A stretch of DNA of 64,000 nucleotides, from contig JAWKXN010000001.1 in the NCBI GenBank assembly GCA_041396965.1, positions 248,001-312,000 of the forward strand, given 5' to 3'. Within the stretch, counting starts at the first letter, position 1. The number at the start of each line of letters is the position of its first letter. The translations under genes and the position numbers were made by a program. The notes below the pieces were generated by a model that was given only the letters and a program-made list of their open reading frames with translations, made no database searches and had not been told where the DNA came from. Source of the stretch: Rickettsiales bacterium. GTDB lineage: Bacteria > Pseudomonadota > Alphaproteobacteria > Rickettsiales > SXRF01. Shown one piece after another: positions 40,186 through 49,198 of this stretch.

Positions 40186-42330
40186 ATGAAATCTTTATTC
40201 AAACTTAAAATATCTCAAAAAATTCCTTTTGTTGTGGCAATGACATCTGTTTTTACAGGCCTTGTTGTTGGAACTATAGGGTATATTCAAGCAAGTGACG
40301 CGAATAACGTTGCTATTGAGGAAAAGATGAGCGCTTTGCTTACAGCTCGTAGTAGTGCTCTTAAATCCTATCTGGACTCAATTAAAGAGGACATAGAAAT
40401 AGTAAGTGGAAATGAAAACACCATTAACGCTGTCTATGAGTTTTCTCAGGCTTGGGATAGTATAGAACATGGTCAGACTAATATTTTGCAAGATCTGTAT
40501 ATAACAAAAAACCCTCACCCTGTAGGTCAGAAGGAAAAGCTAGATTACGCTAATGATGGATCATTTTATTCGGAAATACACGCTAAGTATCATCCGTGGT
40601 TCAGGGATTTCTTAAATAAAAGAGGTTATTACGATGTATTCTTGTTCAATAAAAAAGGAGATTTGGTCTATACCGTGTTTAAGGAAGCTGATTACGCTAC
40701 TAACCTTAACAGTGGAAAATGGAAAGATAGTGATTTAGGGCATGCTTTCAGAGCGGCTATAAAAAATAAAAACCAAACCCAGTTTTTTGATTTTAAGGAA
40801 TATGCTCCAAGTAATGGCGCGCCGGCTAGTTTTATTTCCAGAACTGTATTAAACAAACAAGGCGAAGTTATTGGGGTAATGGTCATACAGATGCCAATAG
40901 GTCGTATAAATTCTACTATGGCTGTGTATGATGGTTTAGGTAAGACAGGCGAGACTTATATTGTTGGTGCTGATATGCTGATGCGCAGTGATTCCCGTTT
41001 TTCTGAGGAGTCTGTAATACTCAAGAATGAAGTAGATTCTGTTACTGCTAAAAAGGGTCTAAAAGGAGAAAGTGGTATAGAAGTTGTAGAGGATTATAGA
41101 GGTATTAAAGTATTCTCCGCTTATAATCCTTTTGAATTCATGGGCGCGCGCTGGGTTATTATAGCTGAGCAGGATCAGCAAGGGGCGTTGGCGGTAATAT
41201 ACTCAATGCGTAATAAAATAATACTTTCTACCCTTATTGTAATAGGAGTTGTGTCTATTATGGGTCTATGGATAGCAAGAGGTATCTCTCGTCCTATTAA
41301 CGTTCTTGTCGGGCAAATGGGTATGTTGGAAAACGGAAACAGGGAGTTTTCTGTGGAATTCAGAGGGCGTAGTGATGAAATTGGTGGGATGGCAAGAGCT
41401 CTACAATCTTTTAAGGAAACTGCTATCCGACAAGACCAGATAGTAGAAGAGCAAAAAGCTGAGCAGTTCGCTAAGCAGAGACGTGTAGAGAAAGTTGACT
41501 CACTAATAAAGCTGTTTGAGGAAAAAGCTTCACTTGCTGTGAATTCTGTAGCGTCGGCCGCCACTGAGCTTTATAAGACAGCGGAATCAATGGGTGAGCA
41601 AATAGGTCAGGCTAATCAGAAATCAGCGGACGCTTCTGGAGCCTCCAGCAAAACATCATTTAACGTTCAGTCGGTGGCTTCGGCCGCTGAGGAAATGAGC
41701 GCTTCTGTAAGTGAAATATCAAAACAAATTACTTCTGCTAATAACTCTGTATCATATTCAGCAGAAAAAGCTAAGGATGCTGGAAGATCTGCGGAAATGT
41801 TACAGCAGGCATCCGTGTCAATTGGTCAAATTGTTCAATTGATTGAGGATATAGCTGGTCAGATTAATCTTCTTGCTCTAAACGCTACTATTGAATCAGC
41901 GCGTGCTGGCGAGGCTGGTAAGGGATTCGCGGTTGTGGCGGGAGAAGTTAAAAATCTTGCTTCTCAAACCTCAAAAGCTACTGATGAGATTAGTAAAGAA
42001 ATCAGTAGTATACAGTCTGTAGCAAAAGATGTTGTGGAAGTTCTTGGCTCAATTCAGGAATCGATATCAGCTGTAACTGAATCATCTTCAGCTGTTGCGA
42101 CCGCCGTGGAGGAACAAACCGCGGTGACAAATGAGATTTCATCTAATATGCAGATTGCGTCTTCCGGTGTTGAGACTATCGCTGGCAATATTAGTGAAAT
42201 AGCGGATCTTACAAAACTCGCTAATGAGGCGACTAAAAGTGTACAAGATGCCGCGAGAATGCTTTCTGGACAATCAGAAGATCTAAACAGGGAAGTGCAA
42301 GAGTTCCTAAATGGTATAAGAGCGGCGTAG
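40186..42330 (+). CDS. Methyl-accepting chemotaxis protein with dCache sensor
   Basis: 714 residues. TM1 (about 14-33), a large periplasmic dCache domain (to about 340; PWFRDFLNKRGYYDVFLFNKKGDLVYTV and GKTGETYIVG are typical), TM2 (about 343-363), HAMP (ISRPINVLVGQM) and a cytoplasmic MCP domain. The hairpin tip DIAGQINLLALNATIESARAGEAGKGFAVVA is well conserved, so it should couple to CheA/CheW. No che genes are in the window. The neighbouring pseudokinase also has a Cache-type sensor, so they may detect related ligands. Signal not predictable. Confidence 0.94.
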   Translation: MKSLFKLKISQKIPFVVAMTSVFTGLVVGTIGYIQASDANNVAIEEKMSALLTARSSALKSYLDSIKEDIEIVSGNENTINAVYEFSQAWDSIEHGQTNILQDLYITKNPHPVGQKEKLDYANDGSFYSEIHAKYHPWFRDFLNKRGYYDVFLFNKKGDLVYTVFKEADYATNLNSGKWKDSDLGHAFRAAIKNKNQTQFFDFKEYAPSNGAPASFISRTVLNKQGEVIGVMVIQMPIGRINSTMAVYDGLGKTGETYIVGADMLMRSDSRFSEESVILKNEVDSVTAKKGLKGESGIEVVEDYRGIKVFSAYNPFEFMGARWVIIAEQDQQGALAVIYSMRNKIILSTLIVIGVVSIMGLWIARGISRPINVLVGQMGMLENGNREFSVEFRGRSDEIGGMARALQSFKETAIRQDQIVEEQKAEQFAKQRRVEKVDSLIKLFEEKASLAVNSVASAATELYKTAESMGEQIGQANQKSADASGASSKTSFNVQSVASAAEEMSASVSEISKQITSANNSVSYSAEKAKDAGRSAEMLQQASVSIGQIVQLIEDIAGQINLLALNATIESARAGEAGKGFAVVAGEVKNLASQTSKATDEISKEISSIQSVAKDVVEVLGSIQESISAVTESSSAVATAVEEQTAVTNEISSNMQIASSGVETIAGNISEIADLTKLANEATKSVQDAARMLSGQSEDLNREVQEFLNGIRAA

Positions 42331-42396
42331 TTTTCGCCACGCAAAGAGAAAGGCGATTCGCAACTCAATGGAATGAGGTATAGCTGGAAATTGTAC
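42331..42396. other. Short non-coding gap between convergent genes
   Basis: It contains CGCC...GGCG and ATTGAG-like pieces (in reverse CATTCCATTGAGTTGCG) that loosely echo the 23351-23420 island. No T-tract terminator. Confidence 0.2.
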
Positions 42397-43014
42397 TTAA
42401 CCAAAAAAGTAATTCTGTTTTCTAATCCATTCTTTGGCGTTATACTTTAGTTTCTCTATTTTCATCACATCATCTATGCGTCTTTCTAGGAAATCCCAGC
42501 TATTTTGATAGCCTATGCTATTATCATTAACCCATATAGAAAAGGTGGATGAGTACACAGCGGCCAGTGTTAGTCTTTTAGTATAGAAATTAAAATCAGT
42601 AGAGGTGTCACCAATGCCATACCATATTTTATCTACTGTTTTATACAGGGTGGAGACTCCTCTGTGAAAGTAAAAAGGTAATGAGTATATAGCAGCCATT
42701 TTTTTTGCGGCTTCTCGGTGAGGATGATGAAGCTCAAGGCGTAACTTCACAGCATTCTCTATGCGCTTGCGTATTTTTACGCCATCAACCATATAATGCT
42801 GTAAAGATTCTAGCATTTGTTCATCAAGCATTTCTGAATAATAATCAATAGCATCAATAGCACCACCACTAAAAGCTCTTATGGCGTCAGTAGCACTATA
42901 ACCAGCTTCCAAAGCAGCCTTACCAAGAGTGCGTTGATTCCACCCCTCAAAATCTATTATCGGAATAGCTTTTTCTATTATCTGTCTACGCAGATTTGAC
43001 TTATCCATCTTCAA
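42397..43014 (-). CDS. COQ9-family protein (ubiquinone biosynthesis)
   Basis: 205 residues. The N-terminal HTH-like part (GWNQRTLGKAALEAGYSATDAIRAF) and the C-terminal core (KTVDKIWYGIGDTSTDFNFYTKRLTLAAVYSSTFSIWVND) are the COQ9 signature; GDTSTDFNFYTKR is especially diagnostic. COQ9 proteins bind lipids and help COQ7-type hydroxylation of the ubiquinone ring. The family is nearly confined to Alphaproteobacteria and mitochondria, which supports the taxonomic call and fits the quinone-using nuo cluster. It overlaps the end of the upstream histidine kinase gene by 14 bases, an odd partner. Confidence 0.92.
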   Translation of the reverse strand: MKMDKSNLRRQIIEKAIPIIDFEGWNQRTLGKAALEAGYSATDAIRAFSGGAIDAIDYYSEMLDEQMLESLQHYMVDGVKIRKRIENAVKLRLELHHPHREAAKKMAAIYSLPFYFHRGVSTLYKTVDKIWYGIGDTSTDFNFYTKRLTLAAVYSSTFSIWVNDNSIGYQNSWDFLERRIDDVMKIEKLKYNAKEWIRKQNYFFG

Positions 43015-44518
43015 GTTGTCTTATATCTTTTTGTTTTGCATCTTTTTTTATTGATATATTTTTTGCCGATGGAGTCATCCTTATACATTCTCTCGGCAAA
43101 TTAATAGAAACGGTAGTTCCCACTCCCGCGCTACTTACGATTTCAACCTCACCGCCATGCATAGATACAAACTCTCTAGTTAGAGCAAGTCCAATCCCTA
43201 TATGCTGGTTATTATTGTCAGTCCAACAACTTTCTTGCCTCAACGCCTCTTTTATATCGTAGCATTTCAGTATACTCATCCCATCACCATTATCATGGAC
43301 CGATATAGATATACCATTATTACTGCCACGTTTCACCTCTATTGTGACCTCACCGCCAGAGCGATTAAATTTTATAGAATTGGTAATTAGATGTCCCAAT
43401 ATATGCTGTATTTTTATGCGGTCAACAAATAGTAAAACATTCCCTTTAGGCACATATGATATAGATATATCAGAATTTTCCGCATGATGTATCTGCTTCT
43501 TAATTGCCTGTTTTATTAACTCATTAACATAAACTTCTTCTTTATCCAGCACTACACGTCCAGCGTCAATATTAGCAATCTCAAGTAAATCTTCAATTTT
43601 TGCGAGTAAATCATGCCCGCTTTCCTGTATATGTCTAATATAACCACTATATTGAGGGTTATCTATCTCACCAAAAATACCTTTCTCCATTATTTGAGAA
43701 AACCCTATTACAGCATTCAATGGTGTGCGTAACTCATGACTCATATTGGCTAAGAATTCTGATCTGGATCTAAGAGCCAATTCAGCCTCAAGCTTAGCTT
43801 TTTGTAGGGTGTTTTGCGTTTGTATGTTCTCATGTATGTTGTCAATCATACATATATATTGATCATTTTGTGAATATATCGTGAACTTATACCAATAGTA
43901 ATTACCATCACTATGGCGCATTTTAAGATTTATATTGCGTTGGCTGCTACCGTCCACATAAAGATCTTTAGAGAAATTTTTGATGAATTTCTCCCGATAA
44001 TCATCAGAAAATAGTTCAAGAAAATTATCGCCTATCATAATAGATGATTTATGACCAGTTATTGAATCAAAGTTTTGCGACAAATATACACATTCCCCGT
44101 TTTTATTAAATATAGACAATATTTGTGTTCCATAGCGAGCAAAATAATCATTTTCAGAGTTAGTATATACTTTGTTCTCTAGCTGAGGAGGTTTATCAGA
44201 AACACTCCCATCCTTTGTGCTAGCGGCTTCTTCTTTAATTAAAGCCGTACATTCATCCAATATAACTTCCAGTTTTTTCACGAGTATAGAATCGGTTATT
44301 GATAATATTTTCTCCGCCTTTTCTATTATTTTACTGGTATTAGTAGTCCTCTTAGCAGAAGCTGTGACATTTATTTTAGAGTTGCTAACTTTGTTTGCTG
44401 TGGATTTTCTAGTTTTTACTAATTTAGGGGGAGATTCTTTCTTAGCGGTTTTACCGCTAGCTGTTTTTGCTGTTTTTTCAGAGCGTTTGCGTGTTGTTTC
44501 AGCCTGCGTGTTCAGCAC
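43001..44518 (-). CDS. Cytosolic PAS-domain histidine kinase
   Basis: 505 residues. A long Lys/Thr/Ala-rich basic tail (about 1-60) is followed by a helical part, a PAS/PAC domain (about 130-250: ILSIFNKNGECVYLSQNFDSITGHKSS) and a HisKA domain with His261 in MSHELRTPLNAVIGFSQ. The HATPase has an N-box NSIKFNRSGG, DNGDGM and IGIGLALTREFVSMHGG. There is no membrane segment or fused receiver. The basic tail could bind nucleic acid or membrane. All catalytic residues are present, unlike the pseudokinase 3 kb upstream, with which it shares the xxLRxPxNxxIGFSQ pattern. Confidence 0.9.
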   Translation of the reverse strand: MLNTQAETTRKRSEKTAKTASGKTAKKESPPKLVKTRKSTANKVSNSKINVTASAKRTTNTSKIIEKAEKILSITDSILVKKLEVILDECTALIKEEAASTKDGSVSDKPPQLENKVYTNSENDYFARYGTQILSIFNKNGECVYLSQNFDSITGHKSSIMIGDNFLELFSDDYREKFIKNFSKDLYVDGSSQRNINLKMRHSDGNYYWYKFTIYSQNDQYICMIDNIHENIQTQNTLQKAKLEAELALRSRSEFLANMSHELRTPLNAVIGFSQIMEKGIFGEIDNPQYSGYIRHIQESGHDLLAKIEDLLEIANIDAGRVVLDKEEVYVNELIKQAIKKQIHHAENSDISISYVPKGNVLLFVDRIKIQHILGHLITNSIKFNRSGGEVTIEVKRGSNNGISISVHDNGDGMSILKCYDIKEALRQESCWTDNNNQHIGIGLALTREFVSMHGGEVEIVSSAGVGTTVSINLPRECIRMTPSAKNISIKKDAKQKDIRQLEDG

Positions 44519-44675
44519 TATATATTGCTCCCCTAGATTACTCTTTGAATTTTATAATAAAAAGAGCGGTTAAAAGATATTAGCTTAACAATTTATATAA
44601 AATTTTATGTATTATTTACAAAAAATTTATCTTTATGCTACTACTATATGTAGTGTTGTACCTAAAATAAGCAAC

Positions 44676-44705
44676 AAAAGATAAAACTGTTGCCTCAAAG
44701 CAACA
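44676..44705 (-). terminator. Intrinsic terminator of grxC
   Basis: On the minus strand TGTTGC-TTTGAG-GCAACA is followed by GTTTTATCTTTT, a stem plus T-rich tail, lying 43 bases past the grxC stop codon. Confidence 0.6.
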
Positions 44706-44748
44706 AAGGGTAAATTATAGGTTAACTTTATCAGGCCGCAACATACTG

Positions 44749-45006
44749 CTAATTCAAAAGTTCTGACAGTTTTCCAGCTTTTTCTAATGCCTGTAAATCG
44801 TCATTACCGCCAACATGAGTATCGCCGATAAATATTTGTGGCACTGTTTTGCGACCACCAGATTTTGTGATCATCTCCTGAAGCATATTTTCATCTCTGG
44901 TTACATCTATTTCTGTGAATTCCACACCTTTACGTTTCAGTAGGTTTTTTGCTTGAACGCAGTGCGGACAATAATCTTTAGTATATATAATTGTATTTGT
45001 TGTCAT
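44749..45006 (-). CDS. grxC: Glutaredoxin 3
   Basis: 85 residues with the active site DYCPHCVQ (Cys13, Cys16), cis-Pro TVPQIFIG and GGNDDL glutathione site, all typical of GrxC. It reduces disulphides with glutathione. It is downstream of queG on the same strand with a 78-base gap; both genes need thiol chemistry or electron supply, though a functional link is not needed. A stem-loop terminator follows. Confidence 0.95.
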   Translation of the reverse strand: MTTNTIIYTKDYCPHCVQAKNLLKRKGVEFTEIDVTRDENMLQEMITKSGGRKTVPQIFIGDTHVGGNDDLQALEKAGKLSELLN

Positions 45007-45084
45007 AAATCCTCCTTTATCATTTGTATGCTAGTATTGTGCGTTTATAAATTATATGGCTGCTTGAAACAAGAATTTCTTACT

Positions 45085-46122
45085 TCAAATGGCTGTAAGT
45101 TCATCATAAGCCCATCTTGCGGTTTCAGATATAATAGATGAGGGATTTGATAACATTTTCTCTATTATTTCTAGAAGAGATTTATCTTCGCTATTTCCAG
45201 CGGCAATTAAAATATTCCGTATAAAGCTCTCATGACCAATTCTTTTTACCGGAGACTTCCTAAACATCTTCCTGAATCTTTCATCATTTAGTGTAAGTAA
45301 ATCTTTTAATAGTGGAGATTTGAGTTCTTCTCTAGGGTGGTATGCCTCCTCATTTGATTTTTTGGCGAATTTATTCCATGGGCAAATAGCGAGGCAGTCA
45401 TCGCAGCCATAAATACGATTGCCGATCGCTTTTCTGTATTCTATCGGAATTAACCCCTTATATTCTATAGTTAGGTAAGATATACATTTGCGCGCGTCAA
45501 TCTTATGCGCGTCTATAAAAGCTCCGGTCGGACATATATCAAGGCATTTTGTACAGCTTCCACAATGTGTGCTCTCTTTTTTATCAGGTTCAAGTTTTAT
45601 TGTGGTAAATATCGCTCCTAGAAACAGCCATGAGCCGAACTCACGACTTACTAAGCAGGTATGCTTTCCCTGCCAGCCAATACCAGATTGTTCTGCTAGT
45701 GGCTTTTCCATTACCGCCGCTGTATCAACAAATACTTTAACGTCTCCACCGTGCTCTTTTACCAGCCAGCGCGCTAGTTCTTTGAGTTTTTTCTTAACTA
45801 CATCGTGATAATCATTATTTTGCGCGTAGCAGGAAATATTACCTATGCTCTTATTATTTAATTTTTTTAAGGGATTTTCTTCAGGAGCGTAATTATGTCC
45901 GAGCATAATTACAGATCGTGCCTCTTCCCATAAATTGTTAGGTGACTCTCTCCATTTTGACTTTTCTTTAAGCCAATTCATCTCTCCGTAGTAATTTTTT
46001 TGTAAAAAAATGTTAAGATTATCTTTTGCACTGGTGGGTAAATTTGTCTCGCAAAAGCCTATAGCGTCAAAACCTATGGATTTAGCTTTATCAATAATTG
46101 TTTTTTTTGTTGCTTCTGACAT
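45085..46122 (-). CDS. queG: Epoxyqueuosine reductase QueG
   Basis: 345 residues from ATG 46122; a TTG eight codons upstream is less likely. Two ferredoxin-like clusters are visible, CGSCTKCLDICPTGAF and CDDCLAICPWNKFA, with the family motifs LGHNYAPEENPL and GWQGKHTCLVSREFGSWLFLGAIF. QueG reduces epoxyqueuosine to queuosine at tRNA position 34, using cobalamin. It is divergent from nuoA. Length is typical. Confidence 0.95.
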   Translation of the reverse strand: MSEATKKTIIDKAKSIGFDAIGFCETNLPTSAKDNLNIFLQKNYYGEMNWLKEKSKWRESPNNLWEEARSVIMLGHNYAPEENPLKKLNNKSIGNISCYAQNNDYHDVVKKKLKELARWLVKEHGGDVKVFVDTAAVMEKPLAEQSGIGWQGKHTCLVSREFGSWLFLGAIFTTIKLEPDKKESTHCGSCTKCLDICPTGAFIDAHKIDARKCISYLTIEYKGLIPIEYRKAIGNRIYGCDDCLAICPWNKFAKKSNEEAYHPREELKSPLLKDLLTLNDERFRKMFRKSPVKRIGHESFIRNILIAAGNSEDKSLLEIIEKMLSNPSSIISETARWAYDELTAI

Positions 46123-46183
46123 GAAAAAGCTGTTATTTGTTGGCAAGTTACAGTTAATAAATATGGTTTGATGATTAGTGGCT

Positions 46184-46212
46184 AGCTATAATAGCCTCGT
46201 TATAATATAGCT
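46184..46212. repeat. Inverted repeat in the queG/nuoA gap
   Basis: AGCTATA (46184-46190) pairs with TATAGCT (46206-46212). It lies between the divergent queG and nuoA starts. A 13-bp sequence TTGATGATTAGTG (46168-46180) recurs at 49009-49021 ahead of nuoD. Confidence 0.35.
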
Positions 46213-46291
46213 GGTAATCGGTAATTGTCAGACATTAGTATAGTTTTTGCTGATTGCTAACCACTATTTTTACGAATTTACGAAAGTTATT

Positions 46292-46657
46292 ATGGATCAA
46301 GTTGTCGCTGGATATTTTCCGATTCTTGTTTTTATGGGGATTGCTGTTGGTCTCTCAGTTATCATGCTGTTAGCTCCTATGGTTATAGGTAGGCAAAAAC
46401 CGGATGTAGAGAAAAATTCACCTTACGAGTGTGGTTTTGATGTTTTTGGTGACGCTCGTGGTAGGTTTGATGTGCGTTTCTATCTGGTCGCTATCCTATT
46501 TATAATTTTTGACCTTGAGGTCGCTTTCTTATTTCCTTGGGCGATCTCTCTTGGAGAGATAGGAGTGGCTGGTTTCTGGTCAATGATGGCGTTTTTGACC
46601 GTGCTTACCATAGGATTCATATATGAATGGAAGAAGGGGGCGCTGGAATGGGAGTAG
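46292..46657 (+). CDS. nuoA: NADH-quinone oxidoreductase subunit A
   Basis: 121 residues from ATG 46292 (a TTG 15 codons earlier gives an unneeded extension). Three membrane helices and the family motif EKNSPYECGFDVFGDARGRFDVRFYL are present. NuoA is a membrane subunit at the junction with the peripheral arm of complex I. First gene of the nuo cluster; its end overlaps the nuoB start by ten bases. Confidence 0.95.
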   Translation: MDQVVAGYFPILVFMGIAVGLSVIMLLAPMVIGRQKPDVEKNSPYECGFDVFGDARGRFDVRFYLVAILFIIFDLEVAFLFPWAISLGEIGVAGFWSMMAFLTVLTIGFIYEWKKGALEWE

Positions 46658-47193
46658 TAGCGCGAAATAATTTGAATAATAAGCTGTCATCAGCCGATCA
46701 GGACGCTCTGCTCAAGGATGTGTTCACTGACTTCAATGATAAGGGTTTTGTAGTCACTAATTTTGATAAGTTGGTAAACTGGGCTCGTTCTAGCAGCTTA
46801 TGGCCAATGACCTTTGGTCTTGCTTGTTGCGCGGTGGAGATGATGCAAGCGGCGGCATCACGTTATGATATGGATCATCTCGGTGTGGTGTTTCGTCCTA
46901 GTCCACGTCAGGCGGATGTTATGATTGTCGCCGGAACTCTGTGTAATAAAATGGCCCCAGCCCTGCGTAAGGTCTACGATCAAATGGCTGAGCCGCGTTA
47001 CGTCATCTCGATGGGGAGTTGCGCTAATGGTGGTGGTTATTACCATTACTCATACTCAGTGGTGCGTGGATGTGATCGCATTGTGCCTGTGGATGTTTAT
47101 GTTCCGGGTTGTCCGCCAACCGCTGAGGCTCTTATGTATGGGATTCTACAATTACAGAAAAAAATTCGTAGGACTGGGAGTATTATTAGGTGA
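46648..47193 (+). CDS. nuoB: NADH-quinone oxidoreductase subunit B
   Basis: 181 residues from ATG 46648, which overlaps the nuoA stop (ATGGGAGTAG). The N2 cluster ligands are clear: FGLACCAVEMM, GSCANGGG and PGCPPTAE. NuoB carries the last Fe-S centre next to the quinone site. Its stop overlaps the GTG of the next gene (GTGA), so translation is coupled to a non-complex-I protein. Confidence 0.96.
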   Translation: MGVVARNNLNNKLSSADQDALLKDVFTDFNDKGFVVTNFDKLVNWARSSSLWPMTFGLACCAVEMMQAAASRYDMDHLGVVFRPSPRQADVMIVAGTLCNKMAPALRKVYDQMAEPRYVISMGSCANGGGYYHYSYSVVRGCDRIVPVDVYVPGCPPTAEALMYGILQLQKKIRRTGSIIR

Positions 47194-47840
47194 CGGATGA
47201 TTTTCCCTACGGAAAAACCTTTTATGTCATGCGCCACGCGAAAACTAACGATAATGAAAAGGGGATGGCAAGTGGCGGTAAAAGTCAGGCGTATCTTGTT
47301 GAGGAAGGTAAAAAGCAGGCAAAACAAGCCGGAGATATAATAGAAAAGCTAAGAGATAAGATTGATCTAGTCGTAACCAGCGAAATGCAGAGAACTAAGG
47401 ATACAGCTAAAATATCCTTTGATAGGGATTCATTGCGTAATATAAAACATATTGCAGACGCTGGAATTAATGAGCGCGACTATGGTCTGGGCGAGGGGCT
47501 TTCAGAAAAGAGAAGGCGAGAATTTAAGGAACTTGGCGGCTTTGTTGATGGTGAGGAAAGTAAGGATGAGTTGCGAGCTAGGGTGTCATATGTGGTAAAA
47601 CGGTATTTGGGTGAGAGCAAATCTCCCTTGTTTGTTACTCACGGTGGAGTGGTGCTGCGTCTCATAGGAATCGCTATTGGTGGTGAGAAAGCTGTTGATG
47701 AGTTAAAAAAGCGTGGTAGATTGGTAAATAATTGTGATATATATGAATTTAAGACTCCTGAGAAAAAAAATGGCAAGTGGCAGGTTAACCTGATTACACT
47801 TGATAAAGATAGAAATATACTCCGCCTCCCGTTAGTTTGA
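47190..47840 (+). CDS. Histidine-phosphatase-family protein inserted in nuo cluster
   Basis: 216 residues from GTG 47190, four-base overlap with nuoB. The catalytic RHG-type motif reads VMRHAKTND, with the second His in FVTHGGVVLRL and the Arg pair in TSEMQRTKDTAK. This is the phosphoglycerate mutase-like/SixA superfamily, which includes phosphatases of many small molecules and of protein phosphohistidine. Tight coupling to nuoB means its level follows complex I, but a role there is unproven. Confidence 0.88.
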   Translation: MTDDFPYGKTFYVMRHAKTNDNEKGMASGGKSQAYLVEEGKKQAKQAGDIIEKLRDKIDLVVTSEMQRTKDTAKISFDRDSLRNIKHIADAGINERDYGLGEGLSEKRRREFKELGGFVDGEESKDELRARVSYVVKRYLGESKSPLFVTHGGVVLRLIGIAIGGEKAVDELKKRGRLVNNCDIYEFKTPEKKNGKWQVNLITLDKDRNILRLPLV

Positions 47841-47898
47841 AAAGTAAGTGTGTGGCAAAAGAAAGTGGAATAAATAATGATACGAGAGGTATTACATA

Positions 47899-48471
47899 AT
47901 GTTTGATAATAGTATTTTAGAAAAATTCTCCGCTTCTGTGGGAAGCAAAAATGGTGAGCAGGTTATAAATGTCCCAGCGGATAATCTCGTTGAGCTTCTT
48001 ACCTTCCTGCGTGACGATGAATCTACACAATTCGTGCAACTGGTTGATATAGCTGGTGTTGATTATCTTGAGCGTACTCAGCGCTTTGAGGTTGTCTATA
48101 TGCTGTTAAGCCTAAAAAAGAATAAGCGGCTCCGCGTGTGTGTGGTAACTGATGAGGAAACCCCTATACCATCGGTAGTATCTATTTATTCATCAGCCTC
48201 TTGGTTCGAAAGAGAGGTATGGGATATGTATGGTGTTATATTCTCTGGTCATGATGATTTGCGAAGAATCCTTACCGATTATGGCTTTGAAGGGCATCCG
48301 CAGCGTAAGGATTTTCCACTTACCGGTTACGTTGAAATGCGTTATGACGCTGAGCGTAAACAGGTGGTCTATGAGCCAGTAAAGCTAAATCAGGCCTATC
48401 GTAATTTTGACTATCTCAGCCCATGGGAAGGTATGGATTACGTACTCCCTGGTGATGAAAAAGCCAGCTAA
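47899..48471 (+). CDS. nuoC: NADH-quinone oxidoreductase subunit C
   Basis: 190 residues. The conserved segments FEVVYMLLSL, PSVVSIYSSASWFEREVWDMYGVIFSGHDDLRRILTDYGFEGHPQRKDFPLTGYVEMRYD are those of the 30-kDa subunit. NuoC is separate from NuoD here, unlike the fused form in E. coli. It follows the inserted phosphatase by 58 bases. Confidence 0.95.
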   Translation: MFDNSILEKFSASVGSKNGEQVINVPADNLVELLTFLRDDESTQFVQLVDIAGVDYLERTQRFEVVYMLLSLKKNKRLRVCVVTDEETPIPSVVSIYSSASWFEREVWDMYGVIFSGHDDLRRILTDYGFEGHPQRKDFPLTGYVEMRYDAERKQVVYEPVKLNQAYRNFDYLSPWEGMDYVLPGDEKAS

Positions 48472-48490
48472 CTTAGTCTTCACCTAACAC

Positions 48491-49000
48491 ATGAGTAAAA
48501 AAACAAAAAATTTTGTAATCAGGGAAGCTCGTCTTGAGGATTTTGAGGAGATATACGATATTTTCTGTGAAATACTTACTGAGGGTAAGACTTATTCCTA
48601 TACTCTTGAGGAAATGACACCAGAGAGGTCGCTTGCTTATTGGATGTCAGCCGCTGGCACTAATTGTATCGTCGCTGATATTGATGGCAGGGTGGCGGGA
48701 GTCGCCGCGATTCGTCCTAATAGAACAGGAAGAGGTGGGCATGTCGCTAATGCTTCTTTTATAGTGTGTCCTGATTGTCGTGGTATAGGAATCGCCAGTG
48801 CGCTTGGTGATGAAATTATCGCTCTTGCTCGCAAGCAAGGCTATAAATCACTACAATTCAATTTTGTGGTAAGCGTAAATGATATAGCGGTAAAACTATG
48901 GAAATCATTTGGTTTTGAGATAGTTGGTACTCTACCTAAGGGCTTTGAGCATGCAGATAAAGGTCTAGTAGATGTTTACATTATGCATAAGTTTTTGTAA
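48491..49000 (+). CDS. GNAT-family N-acetyltransferase inserted in nuo cluster
   Basis: 169 residues. Acetyl-CoA site motif A is CPDCRGIGIASALGDEII, preceded by the VADIDGRVAGVAAIRPNRTGRGGHVANASFIV strands and followed by KSFGFEIVGTLPKGFEH. This matches small-molecule or peptide acetyltransferases of the RimI/phosphinothricin type. Substrate unknown. It lies 19 bases after nuoC but 198 bases before nuoD. Confidence 0.88.
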   Translation: MSKKTKNFVIREARLEDFEEIYDIFCEILTEGKTYSYTLEEMTPERSLAYWMSAAGTNCIVADIDGRVAGVAAIRPNRTGRGGHVANASFIVCPDCRGIGIASALGDEIIALARKQGYKSLQFNFVVSVNDIAVKLWKSFGFEIVGTLPKGFEHADKGLVDVYIMHKFL

Positions 49001-49198
49001 GCTGATCGTTGATGATTAGTGTTTGGTAAGTAGCGTGAATCAGTAGAAAATAGTGGTAATATCCAATCTGCTAGTATAAAATTCATTAGTTGCGAGTTTA
49101 TAGCATTAATCATTGAGGGTGTTGTTTTGAAAAGAGATACATAATTCAAATTTTATTAAATCACTAATTACTAATTACAACTACTAGCCACTAACACT

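Noticed and set aside
46627..46647. Extended NuoB start
   Set aside because: The residues before ATG 46648 come from an out-of-frame reading of the nuoA end; the ATG overlapping the nuoA stop gives the usual length.
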